A stretch of DNA of 64,000 bases from FEN-1219 sp963728995 (GCA_963728995.1 CAVSMD010000001.1:347435-411434), one strand, 5' to 3'. Counted from the stretch's first letter, positions 25,422 to 34,082 are shown. Made by a program: numbers and translations. The notes: generated from the sequence alone by a model not told the origin.

Positions 25422-26510
25422 ATGAAAGCGCTCTCCACCGCCGCCCTGTCGTCTGTGCTGCTCTGTCATTCGGCGTTCGCCCAGGCGCCGTCAGCCCCGA
25501 CGCCGCAGACGGAGGCCGACTTCCGCGGCGCCCTCGTGGGCTTCATGCACGCGATTCACGCCACTAACAATCTCGATGCCACCACCGCCTTCTACAAGGA
25601 GGTGTTCGGCCTGTCGAGTCCGATTCGGCCCTTCGCGTCCGACGGTCCCCGCGTGCTGACCAACTCGCCGCAAGCCAACCTGCGCGTGTCGATGCTACCG
25701 ATTCCGGGCGGCTTCAATTTCGAACTGACCGAGTTCACCAATACACCGACGCGCACGGTGGGTCAGCAGCCGGCGATCTCCGACCCCGGCGCGCCCCATA
25801 TGAAGTTCCTCGTTCGCGACATCGAACCGGTGATGGCGGGCGTGAAGAAGATGGGGCTGCCGATCATCACGACGTCGAAGGCGCCTGTCGCGGTGAAGAC
25901 GCCGTTCGGCGACGCCAAGGCGATCTTCTTCCGTGACCCCGACGGCTACATCGTGGAGGCGGTGCAGATTCCCGCACCCGCCGACGCGCCCGCCGGCAAC
26001 GTCATCGGCTCGATCATGGGCGTCACCGTCCGCGACATGGATGCCGACATGAAATTCTGGAGCGATCGCATGGGGCTCGACGTGCGTGGCAACGCGAAGT
26101 TCGCGAACGAGTCGAACCGGCTGGATCTCTACGGCCTCGGCAAGGGTGCATCGTATCGGACGATGAGCGCCACCTTCCCGGCGAGCACGGCCCGCATAGA
26201 GTTCATCGAATTCCGGGGGATGCCGCGCAAGGAATTCTCCATCCGCGTCACCGACCCGGGCGCATCGGGCATGGCGATTCGCGTCAAGCAGATTCAGACA
26301 CTGCTGGCAGACATGAAGAAGGAAGGCATGCGCGTCCTGTCGAAGAACGAGGACCTGGTCGAGTGGAGCCCGACGATCCGCAACGTCTTCGTCAAGGATC
26401 CCAACGGCCTGAACCTCGAACTCGTCGGCACGCCCGCCGGCGTACCCGCGGTGCCGTTCCCGGGCACCCAGCCCGCACCAGACCGCGGCGGCAGGAACGC
26501 CACGCAGTAA
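25422..26510 (+). CDS. exported protein with two VOC domains (second copy)
   Basis: From ATG 25422, with signal peptide STAALSSVLLCHSAFAQAP. Two VOC units follow: HAIHATNNLDATTAFYKEVF to FFRDPDGYIVEAVQIPAP (Glu ligand retained in YIVEAVQ) and MGVTVRDMDADMKFWSDRMG to VFVKDPNGLNLELVGTPAG (Glu retained in LNLELVG). It has the same architecture as the protein at 22257 but low residue identity by eye, so this is an older duplication. Metal ligands look more complete here. Ends in a Gly/Pro-rich tail. The 220 bases before it hold no gene that I can support. Confidence 0.83.
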   Translation: MKALSTAALSSVLLCHSAFAQAPSAPTPQTEADFRGALVGFMHAIHATNNLDATTAFYKEVFGLSSPIRPFASDGPRVLTNSPQANLRVSMLPIPGGFNFELTEFTNTPTRTVGQQPAISDPGAPHMKFLVRDIEPVMAGVKKMGLPIITTSKAPVAVKTPFGDAKAIFFRDPDGYIVEAVQIPAPADAPAGNVIGSIMGVTVRDMDADMKFWSDRMGLDVRGNAKFANESNRLDLYGLGKGASYRTMSATFPASTARIEFIEFRGMPRKEFSIRVTDPGASGMAIRVKQIQTLLADMKKEGMRVLSKNEDLVEWSPTIRNVFVKDPNGLNLELVGTPAGVPAVPFPGTQPAPDRGGRNATQ

Positions 26511-26520
26511 CGGGAAGAAC

Positions 26521-26849
26521 ATTCTCGAGGCTGTTCTCTAGTCCATCTTGAATGAACATAGGCACCCTTGATTGCGGCCGATGGAAGCACGGACCGGCGA
26601 GGAGACGAGTGGATGAGCTAGCGAGCGACTAAACGCGGGCGCTAAACGCGTTCAGACGAATAGCCCGTAAATCATTGATGCTGGGTGGGTTGGTGGAGCA
26701 GAAGGGGATCGCACCCTCGACCTCCGCATTGCGAAAGCGATTCGAGATTTGTAACTGATTGATCTAACTCATGCGCTCGGACGACGCCCGCTGCAACCTA
26801 TCAGGACGAATCACAACGGCACCGGACCGAGTCCCGCAAAACTCCCGCA
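26521..26849. repeat. tRNA-Ala attachment-site repeat, copy A (both arms)
   Basis: Three parts: left arm 26521-26690 (starts ATTCTCGAGGCTG), the tRNA-like core from 26691 (TGGTGGAGCAGAAGGGGATC on the plus strand), and a right arm to 26849 ending CCCGCAAAACTCCCGC. On the minus strand the core is the 3' half of a tRNA-Ala: anticodon loop TTCGCAA (CGC), variable loop AGGTC, T-arm GAGGGTTCGATC, acceptor CTGCTCC, then ACCA. The T-loop of this copy has one change (GATCGCACC where the others have GATCGAACC). Confidence 0.85.
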
Positions 26850-26904
26850 CGACGACCTAGCCTCTTGTAACGATCCACATAGCGGCGAGTTTGATGCGCC
26901 ACAT

Positions 26905-29460
26905 CTAGACTCCGTCGCCACCCGAGAACGGGGCGACGTCGAGCCAACTTTGCGTCACAGCCTCGTCGACAACTACCTCCGACCTCGAAGGCGTCTCTTG
27001 CGCCGACACCTCTGTATAACCAAGGGTCCGATAACCTGAACGCCGTTTCATACTCATACTCAACAGCATGGGTTCGCGGGCGTCGACATAGTCATAGATC
27101 ATCACATCGCGTTTCGACGGATGGAGCCGGTGCAGGCGGCCCGCGTATTGCGACAACAACCCGCGCCACGAAATCGGCATCGTCAGAAACAGTGTATCAA
27201 GCCGCGCATCGTCAAAACCCTCACCGAGATAGCGCCCCGTTGCCAGCAACACTCGTTCCTCGCTGTCTGAAACATCCTTCAACGCACGCTCCGCCTCCTT
27301 CTGCGTCTTCGCTTTCATGCCGCCGTGAAAGACGATGACGTTCTTGGCGAACTTCGAGAGGCGAGCTGCAAACTCCATCAGGTGATCTTTCCGCTCGGTT
27401 AGGATGACAGGAGACCGTCCAGCGTCCAACGCCAGAAGCACATCGTTGAAGATCAGATCATTGCGCACCTCGTCCTTCGCGATGAGTCCATAGAGCTCTT
27501 GGATGCGTGTAGTCCCATCGCTGGAGGACTCGGCCCTACAGAACGCCGTCTGCCGAAATACGACTTTGTGTGCGAAAGGCCGTATCGAGGCCTGCTTGCG
27601 TGCGTCCACCTTGTAGCGTACGGGGCCGCATTGCATGAAAACGATCGGGTGATGCCCATCCTTCCGCGTCACGGTCGCCGACAGGCCCAGAACGTACTTC
27701 GCCTTTGACGCTCGAGCGACCGCTTCGAAACTCACCGCCGGCAGATGATGACACTCATCGACGATGAGTTGTCCGTAGTTGGCCACGACGTCGGACACCT
27801 CTCCCTTCCGGACCAAGCTCTGAATGAGCGCGACGTCGATTTCACCCGTCGGCTTCTTCTTGCCGCCGCCGATGACACCGATGCTTTTCGGATCGATGTC
27901 GAGAAACGCCGATAGTCTCGCGACCCATTGATCCATCAGCTGGCGCCGGTGGACCAGGACCAAGGTGTTGCGCGCGCGTGCGGCGATAACTCGACTCGCG
28001 ACCACAGTCTTGCCGAAGGCCGTCGCAGCAGCCAATGCCCCGTAGTCACTTTGCAGCAAGGCCGCAGTCGCATTTTCCTGCTCGTCGGTTAGTTGGCCGA
28101 GAAACGCTGCGACCAGTGCTGTTCCTGATTCCCGGGCGTCTTGAACGTCGGGTCGAATGCCCTGCTCGCTCAGGAGCTCAAGCACTGCATCGAGGCATCC
28201 TCTCGGGAGCGCCACATGACCTGGAAAAATCTCCGCACAGGAAATGACCCTTGGCTTTCCGAACGTGGGCAAGCGCATCGCTTGCGCGGAATAGAACTCA
28301 GGATTCTGAAAAGCCGCCAAGCGGATGCACCGCGCCACCAGAGGTGCCGGCAGCGCGCTCCGATCAACGTAGATCTGGTTGCCGAGAACAATCTTCACGC
28401 GCTCAGGCAGCGTCTTATCCCGGACGGGCGGGTCCGCAGATCGCCTCGACGGCGGAAGTCGCCACGGCTCATCGCTATCGTCATCCACCGGCAGGCGGAC
28501 ACCCACGACTCGACCCGCCGCCGATGCGGCGGAGACGAGCGACAACACCTCCGCATAGGTCACACGCTTCACGCTGGACAAGAACGCCCATTGGTCTTCG
28601 TAGGGAACCCAATCGTCGTCGACGAACACACTGTTACCCAGCCGACGTGGGCCGTCCTGGAATGGCAGTGCGATCAGGTTGCCGAATCCCCCGGTGGGTC
28701 TCGTGTCTTGACTTGGAAAAAACCGGTCGTAAGACTCGAACCCGATATCGGGTCGCCGCTCCATAGCGCTCGTGACTAGCAGCGCGCCCAACTTGCGAGC
28801 GTCGATGGCCGGCACAGCTTGGGCGAAGAAGATCCAAACGTGAGCGCCTCGGCCAGAGCGCGAGCGCTCGAGAGCCGCATCAATGTTGTGGGCCCGACAG
28901 GCGTCGAGAAATGCACGAGCATCGATTTGCCAAGACTGCTTATCGAAATCGATCGCGAGAAACCAGCAAGTCTCATCGGGCATCAGCGGATAGACGCCGG
29001 CGATGTATTCGGAACCGGGTTGACCGCCCGACAAATCGCGATCCGTGCCCTGCAGATGACATTTGATGACTTCGTCCGTGACTTGGACGAATGCCTGGTG
29101 TGGACACTCGCCGCACTTCACGCGAGGTTTCTCGCAGACGCCGCGAACCCATTCGTTTCGGCAGACGGGCGAATAGCCGGATTTGCCGGACTTCGCGTTG
29201 TGCCAGCGGCGCGGAAATACGTCCTCTCGGCCGCGAAACAGAGACCGAAAGAGCGTGATCTTTGCTGCACTATCCGACGCAGCGGTAACCGTAGGAGCAG
29301 GGGCACCCGGTGGTCTGACTAGCGCACCCGCGTCGGCAACGCGCTGCGGCTGCCGTAACCGCGCGAGCTCCGCGAGAATCCCGAGCTTTTCGGACTCGAG
29401 CGCAGCCAGACGTCGCTGGAGCTCAGCGACCATTGAAGGCACTTGGTCGTCCGGGGACAT
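26905..29460 (-). CDS. TOTE conflict-system primase-helicase
   Basis: An 851-residue fusion. Residues 1-45 form a coiled coil (MVAELQRRLAALESEKLGIL). Residues about 90-330 carry an archaeo-eukaryotic primase (AEP) domain of the TOTE type, with zinc-like CRNEWVRGVCEKPRVKCGEC, the catalytic FLAIDFDKQSW (DxD) and SRSGRGAHVWIFFAQ (SxH). Residues about 460-800 form a superfamily 2 helicase: Walker A-like ALAAATAFGKTVVASRV, DECHHLPAVSFEAV, VLGLSATVTRKDG, and the late motif LSQYAGRLHRLHPSKR. TOTE proteins were proposed to act in conflict with mobile elements. Here it is divergent from hipA and enclosed by repeats A and B, supporting a defence cargo role. The C-terminus ends PFSGGDGV. Confidence 0.9.
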   Translation of the reverse strand: MSPDDQVPSMVAELQRRLAALESEKLGILAELARLRQPQRVADAGALVRPPGAPAPTVTAASDSAAKITLFRSLFRGREDVFPRRWHNAKSGKSGYSPVCRNEWVRGVCEKPRVKCGECPHQAFVQVTDEVIKCHLQGTDRDLSGGQPGSEYIAGVYPLMPDETCWFLAIDFDKQSWQIDARAFLDACRAHNIDAALERSRSGRGAHVWIFFAQAVPAIDARKLGALLVTSAMERRPDIGFESYDRFFPSQDTRPTGGFGNLIALPFQDGPRRLGNSVFVDDDWVPYEDQWAFLSSVKRVTYAEVLSLVSAASAAGRVVGVRLPVDDDSDEPWRLPPSRRSADPPVRDKTLPERVKIVLGNQIYVDRSALPAPLVARCIRLAAFQNPEFYSAQAMRLPTFGKPRVISCAEIFPGHVALPRGCLDAVLELLSEQGIRPDVQDARESGTALVAAFLGQLTDEQENATAALLQSDYGALAAATAFGKTVVASRVIAARARNTLVLVHRRQLMDQWVARLSAFLDIDPKSIGVIGGGKKKPTGEIDVALIQSLVRKGEVSDVVANYGQLIVDECHHLPAVSFEAVARASKAKYVLGLSATVTRKDGHHPIVFMQCGPVRYKVDARKQASIRPFAHKVVFRQTAFCRAESSSDGTTRIQELYGLIAKDEVRNDLIFNDVLLALDAGRSPVILTERKDHLMEFAARLSKFAKNVIVFHGGMKAKTQKEAERALKDVSDSEERVLLATGRYLGEGFDDARLDTLFLTMPISWRGLLSQYAGRLHRLHPSKRDVMIYDYVDAREPMLLSMSMKRRSGYRTLGYTEVSAQETPSRSEVVVDEAVTQSWLDVAPFSGGDGV

Positions 29461-29584
29461 TCCCGCCTGCGGCTCCGGGGGCCACTATAAAATTGGTTTT
29501 ACTTCTCGAACGCGGTAGAATATATATATAAACTATACTTTACATACGAGTTCAGCGGTAGCCAGATTACAAAATGGGTGTTAT
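29461..29584 (+). promoter_or_regulatory. AT-rich divergent promoter region, TOTE / hipA
   Basis: A sharply AT-rich stretch (tatatatataaactatactt around 29520-29540) in an otherwise GC-rich region, between divergent genes. A TATACT at 29534-29539 is a plausible -10 for hipA; no clear -35 is seen. Confidence 0.4.
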
Positions 29585-30820
29585 ATGGCGAGAACGCTCT
29601 GGGGCAAGGTCTATTTCAAGGACGTCTATGCGGGCCGTCTGCATGAAGAGCCTGGCGGCCGCTGCGTTTTCACCTACGATCCTACCCACGTTGCGGCCCA
29701 GCAGCCACCGATAGCCCATACCCTGCCGGTCAGGCTGGAGCCGTACTTCTCGGAGCGGGGCCTCCATCCGTTCTTCGACAATCTCGTGGCTGAAGGCTGG
29801 TTTCGCAACGCGCAGGCCCGCGCTCTTGGGGTCGATCCGGCCAGCCGTTTTGCGCTCCTGCTTGGCTTCGGCCATGACCTCGCGGGAGCCGTTTCCGTTG
29901 AGGACCCGGAACCCGCTGAACACCGGCAACTCGATCATGCCGATGAAGCAACGATCGCCGCGTCGTTGGGGAAAGCCTCCCTTTCCGGCATCCAACGAAA
30001 GTTGCTCGTCGTGAAGGAAGGCGGCAGCTACCGTCCGGTCGGACCAGACGAACTCAGCACCCATATCGCAAAGCTTCCCTCCGGCAACCTGACGAACCTG
30101 CTCGAGCTCGAATACCTGACCACCCAAGTAGTGCACGCTCTCTTGCCATGGGAAGACATCGTCGACATGGACATCGTTCACCTGCCAGCGATCAAAGAAG
30201 ATGCACTCGTAATCCCACGCTTTGATCGCACCGGCAGCGGCAAGCGCATCCATTTTGAGGAGTTCAACCAACTTCTCGGCAAGTACTCAGGCGATGACAA
30301 ATACGAAGGCGCTTACGAAGACATGGGGCAGTTCATCCTCAAAACGCCCACGTGTATCCCCGCGGAAGCCGATCGCCTCCTCCGCCGGCTACTTGCCTGT
30401 CTTCTCGTTGGAAACACGGATGCGCACTTCAAGAACTTCGCCATGTTCCACACTCGCGACGGGCTGCGGCTGACGCCGGCGTACGATCTCGTCGCGGCGT
30501 CGCTGTATCCGGATTATCAGTCCGTTGCCCTTCACATCGCTGGCGCGCGCAACCTGGCGATAGCGTCGTTGGAACCGAGACATCTGCTGCGCATGACAGG
30601 TGGCTTCGGCGTCAGCGAGGACGCCCTGGTCAGCGCAATCGCGCAGATGGAGAAACGACTGCCGCACGCGTTGGAGACGATCGAGAAGTCCGGCGTCGGG
30701 CCGGAAAACCTGCGCAAAACCATGCAAGAACGAATGGAGAAACGATGGAAACTCAGTTTCGCATCAACTGGCCTGCTATCGTCGAAGAGGCGAAGCAAAG
30801 ACGAAAAGGCCAGAAGCTGA
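29585..30820 (+). CDS. hipA: HipA-type serine/threonine kinase toxin
   Basis: A 411-residue HipA kinase. The N-subdomain-1 region (WGKVYFKDVYAGRLHEEP, then PHPFFDNL-like LHPFFDNLVAEGWFRN) is followed by the P-loop-like SLSGIQRKLLVVKEGG, the catalytic GNTDAHFKNFAMFH with Asp and Asn, and the metal site TPAYDLVAASLYP. Known HipA proteins phosphorylate tRNA synthetases (GltX, TrpS) and stop translation. In most loci hipB precedes hipA; here the kinase comes first and the XRE regulator overlaps its end by 76 bases. Start at ATG 29585. The ribosome-binding site is weak. The gene lies in the module between repeats A and B. Confidence 0.93.
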   Translation: MARTLWGKVYFKDVYAGRLHEEPGGRCVFTYDPTHVAAQQPPIAHTLPVRLEPYFSERGLHPFFDNLVAEGWFRNAQARALGVDPASRFALLLGFGHDLAGAVSVEDPEPAEHRQLDHADEATIAASLGKASLSGIQRKLLVVKEGGSYRPVGPDELSTHIAKLPSGNLTNLLELEYLTTQVVHALLPWEDIVDMDIVHLPAIKEDALVIPRFDRTGSGKRIHFEEFNQLLGKYSGDDKYEGAYEDMGQFILKTPTCIPAEADRLLRRLLACLLVGNTDAHFKNFAMFHTRDGLRLTPAYDLVAASLYPDYQSVALHIAGARNLAIASLEPRHLLRMTGGFGVSEDALVSAIAQMEKRLPHALETIEKSGVGPENLRKTMQERMEKRWKLSFASTGLLSSKRRSKDEKARS

Positions 30821-31206
30821 CGCAGCGACGGCTTGCCGAGCTCGCGGGCGTGAGCACGCCGACGATCTCGCGCTTCGAAGGCGGCGAGCGCGATATTCAG
30901 CTGTCTACCGTAACCAATATCCTCGGCGTCCTTGGCATGCTGGACGAACGAACGCTGACGTTCCCCGATCCAGAACCTCGATCGAACGGCGAGGCCGTTC
31001 TATTCAGAGGCCGAGACGGCGAACTCATCATTCGATGCGGGATCAGCCGGGAAGCGCTAGAGGATCACTACAACGGCGACGACAAGGACATGCTGAAGGT
31101 CTTCAACGCAAACCGCGCGCGCATCGAATACGAAGCCCGGCGGAAGTATCTGGCCGGCAGACTCGAACCAGATCTGTCGGTGATGATAAGAACAACAGAC
31201 CTTTAG
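30745..31206 (+). CDS. XRE-family antitoxin/regulator with C-terminal DUF1488-like domain
   Basis: A 153-residue protein from ATG 30745, inside the 3' end of hipA. Residues 15-70 form an XRE helix-turn-helix (KLTQRRLAELAGVSTPTISR, FEGGERDIQLSTVTNILGVL), like HipB. From residue 85 to the end a second domain (EAVLFRGRDGELIIRCGISR, then NANRARIEYEARRKYLAG and DLSVMIRTTDL) resembles DUF1488, normally a stand-alone protein of about 80 residues. I infer it is the antitoxin of the adjacent HipA and represses the locus. The fusion and the reversed gene order are unusual. The DUF1488 assignment is from memory of the motif. Confidence 0.8.
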   Translation: METQFRINWPAIVEEAKQRRKGQKLTQRRLAELAGVSTPTISRFEGGERDIQLSTVTNILGVLGMLDERTLTFPDPEPRSNGEAVLFRGRDGELIIRCGISREALEDHYNGDDKDMLKVFNANRARIEYEARRKYLAGRLEPDLSVMIRTTDL

Positions 31207-31380
31207 CCACACACGCTCGCGACAAGATGTGCGCGATCCTCAATTCGCGATGTTCGTGCCACATTCCCCGGGATTCTTGCTGCTGTTCTCTCACCCAGGT
31301 TGATTCAAGATGACTTCCGTACCTTCACTCAAGGGACAGAGTCGTGATGAAGACATAGCGGCGATCGCCCTCGGGCATCC

Positions 31381-31404
31381 TTGCAACGAGCGTACTCGTT
31401 GCAA
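31381..31404. promoter_or_regulatory. 24-base near-perfect palindrome
   Basis: Arms TTGCAACGAG and CTCGTTGCAA with a 4-base centre (cgta). It lies after the XRE gene and 43 bases before repeat B. There is no U-run, so a protein-binding site (XRE operator or recombinase site) is as likely as a terminator. Confidence 0.5.
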
Positions 31405-31446
31405 CGCACCTGACGGAGCCTTAACTCTTTGACACTATTGTGTATT

Positions 31447-31604
31447 TGGTGGAGCAGAAGGGGATCGAACCCTCGACCTCCGCATTGCGAAAGCGATTCG
31501 TGATTCGTAACTAGCTGATTCAACTACTGCGCTCGGAAGACGTCCGCTGCAACCTATCAGGACGAATCACAACGGCACTGGACCGAGTCCCGCAAAACTG
31601 CCGC
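31447..31604. repeat. tRNA-Ala attachment-site repeat, copy B (right arm only)
   Basis: The tRNA-Ala(CGC) 3' half from 31447 and the conserved right arm to 31604 (CCCGCAAAACTGCCGC). The left arm of copies A, D and E is absent; the bases before it are unrelated. Any protein called from this interval is an antisense reading of the tRNA fragment. Confidence 0.85.
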
Positions 31605-31877
31605 AAAGAGACGTCGCATCTGCCGACCGCGGTACACCTTAGAGGCAAGTCTTCTGCTCGGCCGAGCTGACGGTCGGTTAAGCAGGACATGAGACTGACG
31701 TGAGCGCTACTTCGCAGCCCATGGTCCGACCTGGCGGTGACATCGCGCGTAATTCGCAGTCAGCGCCTTTTCTAAAGCAGCTCCGCACGCCCCGAACGGC
31801 GGGGAGAGAGGGGAGGCGCGCTCGGAACGCGCGGAGCTGCTACGAACTCCAAAATCCATCGTGATGGTGTGGCTGCA
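31605..31877. other. intergenic region, nothing recognised
   Basis: About 270 bases between repeat B and the end of the TonB-receptor relic. It contains short purine runs (ggggagagaggggaggcg near 31800), but no gene, repeat or convincing regulatory site. Confidence 0.4.
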
Positions 31878-32213
31878 CTACTTTCCACACTGGTAGAAGA
31901 CCGACGATCCGGCGGCCAAACTCGGGGCACCGCCTGTACCTGTTCCACCACCCATGATCACGGGATTCGCTATCGCCTCGGCGACATCCCCGAGGGAATC
32001 GAGTCCACGAATCTCCAGGTTGTCGCCCGTGATAGCAACATCGAAATCGGGAGCCTGCTGCAGATCTTGTTCGCGGCGAGTCGCCGCAACTATGATCTAT
32101 TCGAGCCCGCCCAGCTCGCTTTCCGCCTGCCGAACGAGCGCAGCCTGACCTGCGACGCCCGTGCCAACGCCCAACAGCGCGGTTATCGCGCTCCGCAATG
32201 ATGTGCTCTTCAT
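31878..32213 (-). pseudogene. TonB-dependent receptor N-terminal relic
   Basis: From ATG 32213 with GGGGGAG before it: MKSTSLRSAITALLGVGTG is a signal-like start, then LVRQAESELGGLE, a TAG stop (32097-32099, where family members have a second Glu), and in the same frame IIVAATRREQDLQQAPDF, AITGDNLEIRGLDSLGDVAE and NPVIMGGGTGTGGAP before the frame ends at 31878. This is the TonB box and first part of the plug domain. The remaining 700 or so residues, including the barrel, are absent. Its upstream DNA is duplicated in front of the intact receptor region at 37208-37414. Confidence 0.8.
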
Positions 32214-32494
32214 TAGGCTCCCCCACGGCAATGCGCCGATCCGACCAAGCGATATGAGACCTGTCGTCAAGGGCCGATCAGTAATGACAACCAACCGCAT
32301 GTGACATCGACGCGCGAAATCGTACGCTCGCGCGAAATGGCGGTCACTACGGTCGCTCTGATTCTCGGTATAACGCGCCGTGATAGGCGAGTGTTATTGA
32401 GCAACAACTTTGATTGCAGATGGTCATCACAGGAAGTGATTTCCCTCATCATCGAAGCGCGATGGACACGGCTCTCGGTACACCAAATACTTTT
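32205..32494. repeat. duplicated upstream region of TonB-receptor genes, copy 1
   Basis: From GCTCTTCATT (which includes the relic's start codon) to CACCAAATACTTTT, this region matches 37208-37414 almost throughout, apart from about 80 extra bases near 32225-32310. Shared blocks include GGTCGCTCTGATTCTCGGTA and GAGCAACAACTTTGATT. It probably holds the promoter for minus-strand receptor genes. Confidence 0.8.
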
Positions 32495-32700
32495 TCTGGA
32501 TCCACTTACCGTGCTTGGGCGCTCCATCGAGCCCCAAGACCGAGCGGAGTCGCGCTCAAACGTTCACGCTGGCACCGCGTCAACGATTCCGTGAGCGTCG
32601 CCATGCTCGAGAACGGATCCCGAGCGCGCGAGCGTTATCGCGACGGCGGTCCCTTGGTTCCTGGCTCAATACTGAAAGAACAAATCGGGGAGCAACAGAA

Positions 32701-33612
32701 ATGAAACGTGTCTTTGAATCGTTGGGGGCTATCGCGGTGGCGTGCGTGTCCTTGATGTCTCTGTTTTCCCCGCCCGCGCACGCCGCTGCCGATTGCGATC
32801 GCGCGTGTCTCGGTAACATCGTTACCCAATACCTCGACGCCCTGGTCGAGCACGCGCCCGCCAAGTTGCCTATGTCGAGCTCGGTCAAATTCACGGAGGA
32901 CTCCATACAGTTGAAGCCCGGCGAAGGTTTCTGGCGGACCGCGGTCAAGCCCACGAAGTCGGTGTCGCTGCGGCCCGAAACCCCGCCCTATCGGCTCGAT
33001 GTGCTCGACGCCAGCCAGAGTACTGCCGTGACGTTTGTTAAGCTCGAGGAGAACGGTGCGCCAGTACTGCATGTCGCCCGGCTCAAGGTCGTCGACCGCA
33101 AGGTCACTGAGCTCGAGACGACCGTAGTTCGGTCGCGTGACGAAGGCGGGCGGATCTTCGACCCGGAGATGTTGCTGCACGCCACCGATGAAATGACGCG
33201 CGTTCTCGCGTCGGCGGACATCGTGCCGCGCAACGAAGCGATCAAGATCGCCGAACGTTATCCGGCAGGGTTGCGAGCCGGTAGCTTCGTAACGGCTGGC
33301 GTGCCATTCGCGGCCGACGCGTACCGGCTCGAGAATGGTCGCATCATGGCGGGCCGAGGATGTACATTCGCCGAGGGTTGCGGCGACATCAAAACGCAGA
33401 AGATTCCCACATACCCCTCGGGGTATAGGGTCATTGCGGTGGACGAACCGATGGGCATCGTAATCTTGAGGCAGAACTTCGGACCCAGGCCTTACGACAA
33501 TCGAATCGAATTACATACCTGGCACGCGTTCAAGATTTACCGGAACCAGATTCATGCCGTCGAGGCGTTCCAAAAGGTGCAGCCGACCGGCACGAACTTC
33601 GGCTGGGAGTAA
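32701..33612 (+). CDS. exported protein, DUF8021-like
   Basis: From ATG 32701, preceded by GGGGAG, the protein has a signal peptide (SLGAIAVACVSLMSLFSPPAHA) and a mature start ADCDRACLGNIVTQYLDALV, then PMSSSVKFTEDSIQLKPGEG. This start (Cys pair, SxxYLxAL, VxFTExxxxLxxGxG) is what I know from DUF8021-type domains in bacteria and fungi, with an NTF2-like fold. A second half carries two cysteines (GRGCTFAEGCGDI). Probably periplasmic; activity unknown. The ring of neighbouring receptor and catabolic genes suggests a role in uptake or breakdown of an aromatic or terpenoid compound, which is inference only. Confidence 0.75.
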   Translation: MKRVFESLGAIAVACVSLMSLFSPPAHAAADCDRACLGNIVTQYLDALVEHAPAKLPMSSSVKFTEDSIQLKPGEGFWRTAVKPTKSVSLRPETPPYRLDVLDASQSTAVTFVKLEENGAPVLHVARLKVVDRKVTELETTVVRSRDEGGRIFDPEMLLHATDEMTRVLASADIVPRNEAIKIAERYPAGLRAGSFVTAGVPFAADAYRLENGRIMAGRGCTFAEGCGDIKTQKIPTYPSGYRVIAVDEPMGIVILRQNFGPRPYDNRIELHTWHAFKIYRNQIHAVEAFQKVQPTGTNFGWE

Positions 33613-33622
33613 TCTAAAGAGT

Positions 33623-33660
33623 TGCCGCGGGGCCATTGACGACGCCTCAACCCCGCGGCA
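33623..33660 (+). terminator. strong hairpin after the DUF8021-like gene
   Basis: Perfect 10-base arms TGCCGCGGGG and CCCCGCGGCA around an 18-base loop, 11 bases after the stop. No T-run follows, so it may act as an mRNA stabiliser or a factor-assisted terminator. Confidence 0.5.
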
Positions 33661-33692
33661 CGCGTTCCGCGACGTTGCCTAACGTTGTGCCC

Positions 33693-34082
33693 CTACCCCT
33701 CGCTGGAGACGTCGACCGAAGCTACCACGGGCCGTATGAAGAGAGCAGCGCGACGCCGTTGCCATGCGACGTATAGCATTAACAACAGTAAGACCCCGGC
33801 GGGGATCGCCGGCGCAACGCCGTCGAAGCGCAAATGCAGGACGACCGCGCCGATCATGATGATCGCCAGACCGACCGCCGACCAGCTCGCGAGCGGCCGG
33901 ATCAAGAGCGCCACGGCTCCAACCACTTCGCAGGCCCCGATGAACGTCATGAACCACAACGGCAAGCCCAAGTGCACGAAGCCTTCGGCCATTTGCGTCG
34001 CGCCGGCTAACTTGGCGCTACCGGCCGCGACATAAGCGAGCGCTCCGACGCCGATCGCAATCCACGAAGCCCACGTTTTCAT
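33693..34082 (-). CDS. DoxX-family membrane protein
   Basis: Four hydrophobic helices in about 129 residues: ASWIAIGVGALAYVAAGSAK, LGLPLWFMTFIGACEVVGAV, SWSAVGLAIIMIGAVVLHLR and APAIPAGVLLLLMLYVAW, the usual DoxX/SURF4-like layout, with the conserved AGSAKLAG in helix 1. The inner-membrane function is uncertain; relatives are linked to thiosulfate oxidation or redox balance. Start at ATG 34082 (MKTWAS) eight bases after GGGGGG; the earlier ATG at 34091 would place the ribosome-binding site too close. Confidence 0.85.
   Translation of the reverse strand: MKTWASWIAIGVGALAYVAAGSAKLAGATQMAEGFVHLGLPLWFMTFIGACEVVGAVALLIRPLASWSAVGLAIIMIGAVVLHLRFDGVAPAIPAGVLLLLMLYVAWQRRRAALFIRPVVASVDVSSEG

Noticed and set aside
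26691..26760. A complete tRNA gene at each repeat
   Set aside because: Only the 3' half folds. The 5' strand of the anticodon stem (TCGCT) mispairs, and neither a D-arm nor a 5' acceptor strand complementary to CTGCTCC is present.
29510..29545. Replication origin in the AT-rich TOTE/hipA spacer
   Set aside because: No DnaA boxes or iterons; a strong promoter region is the simpler reading.
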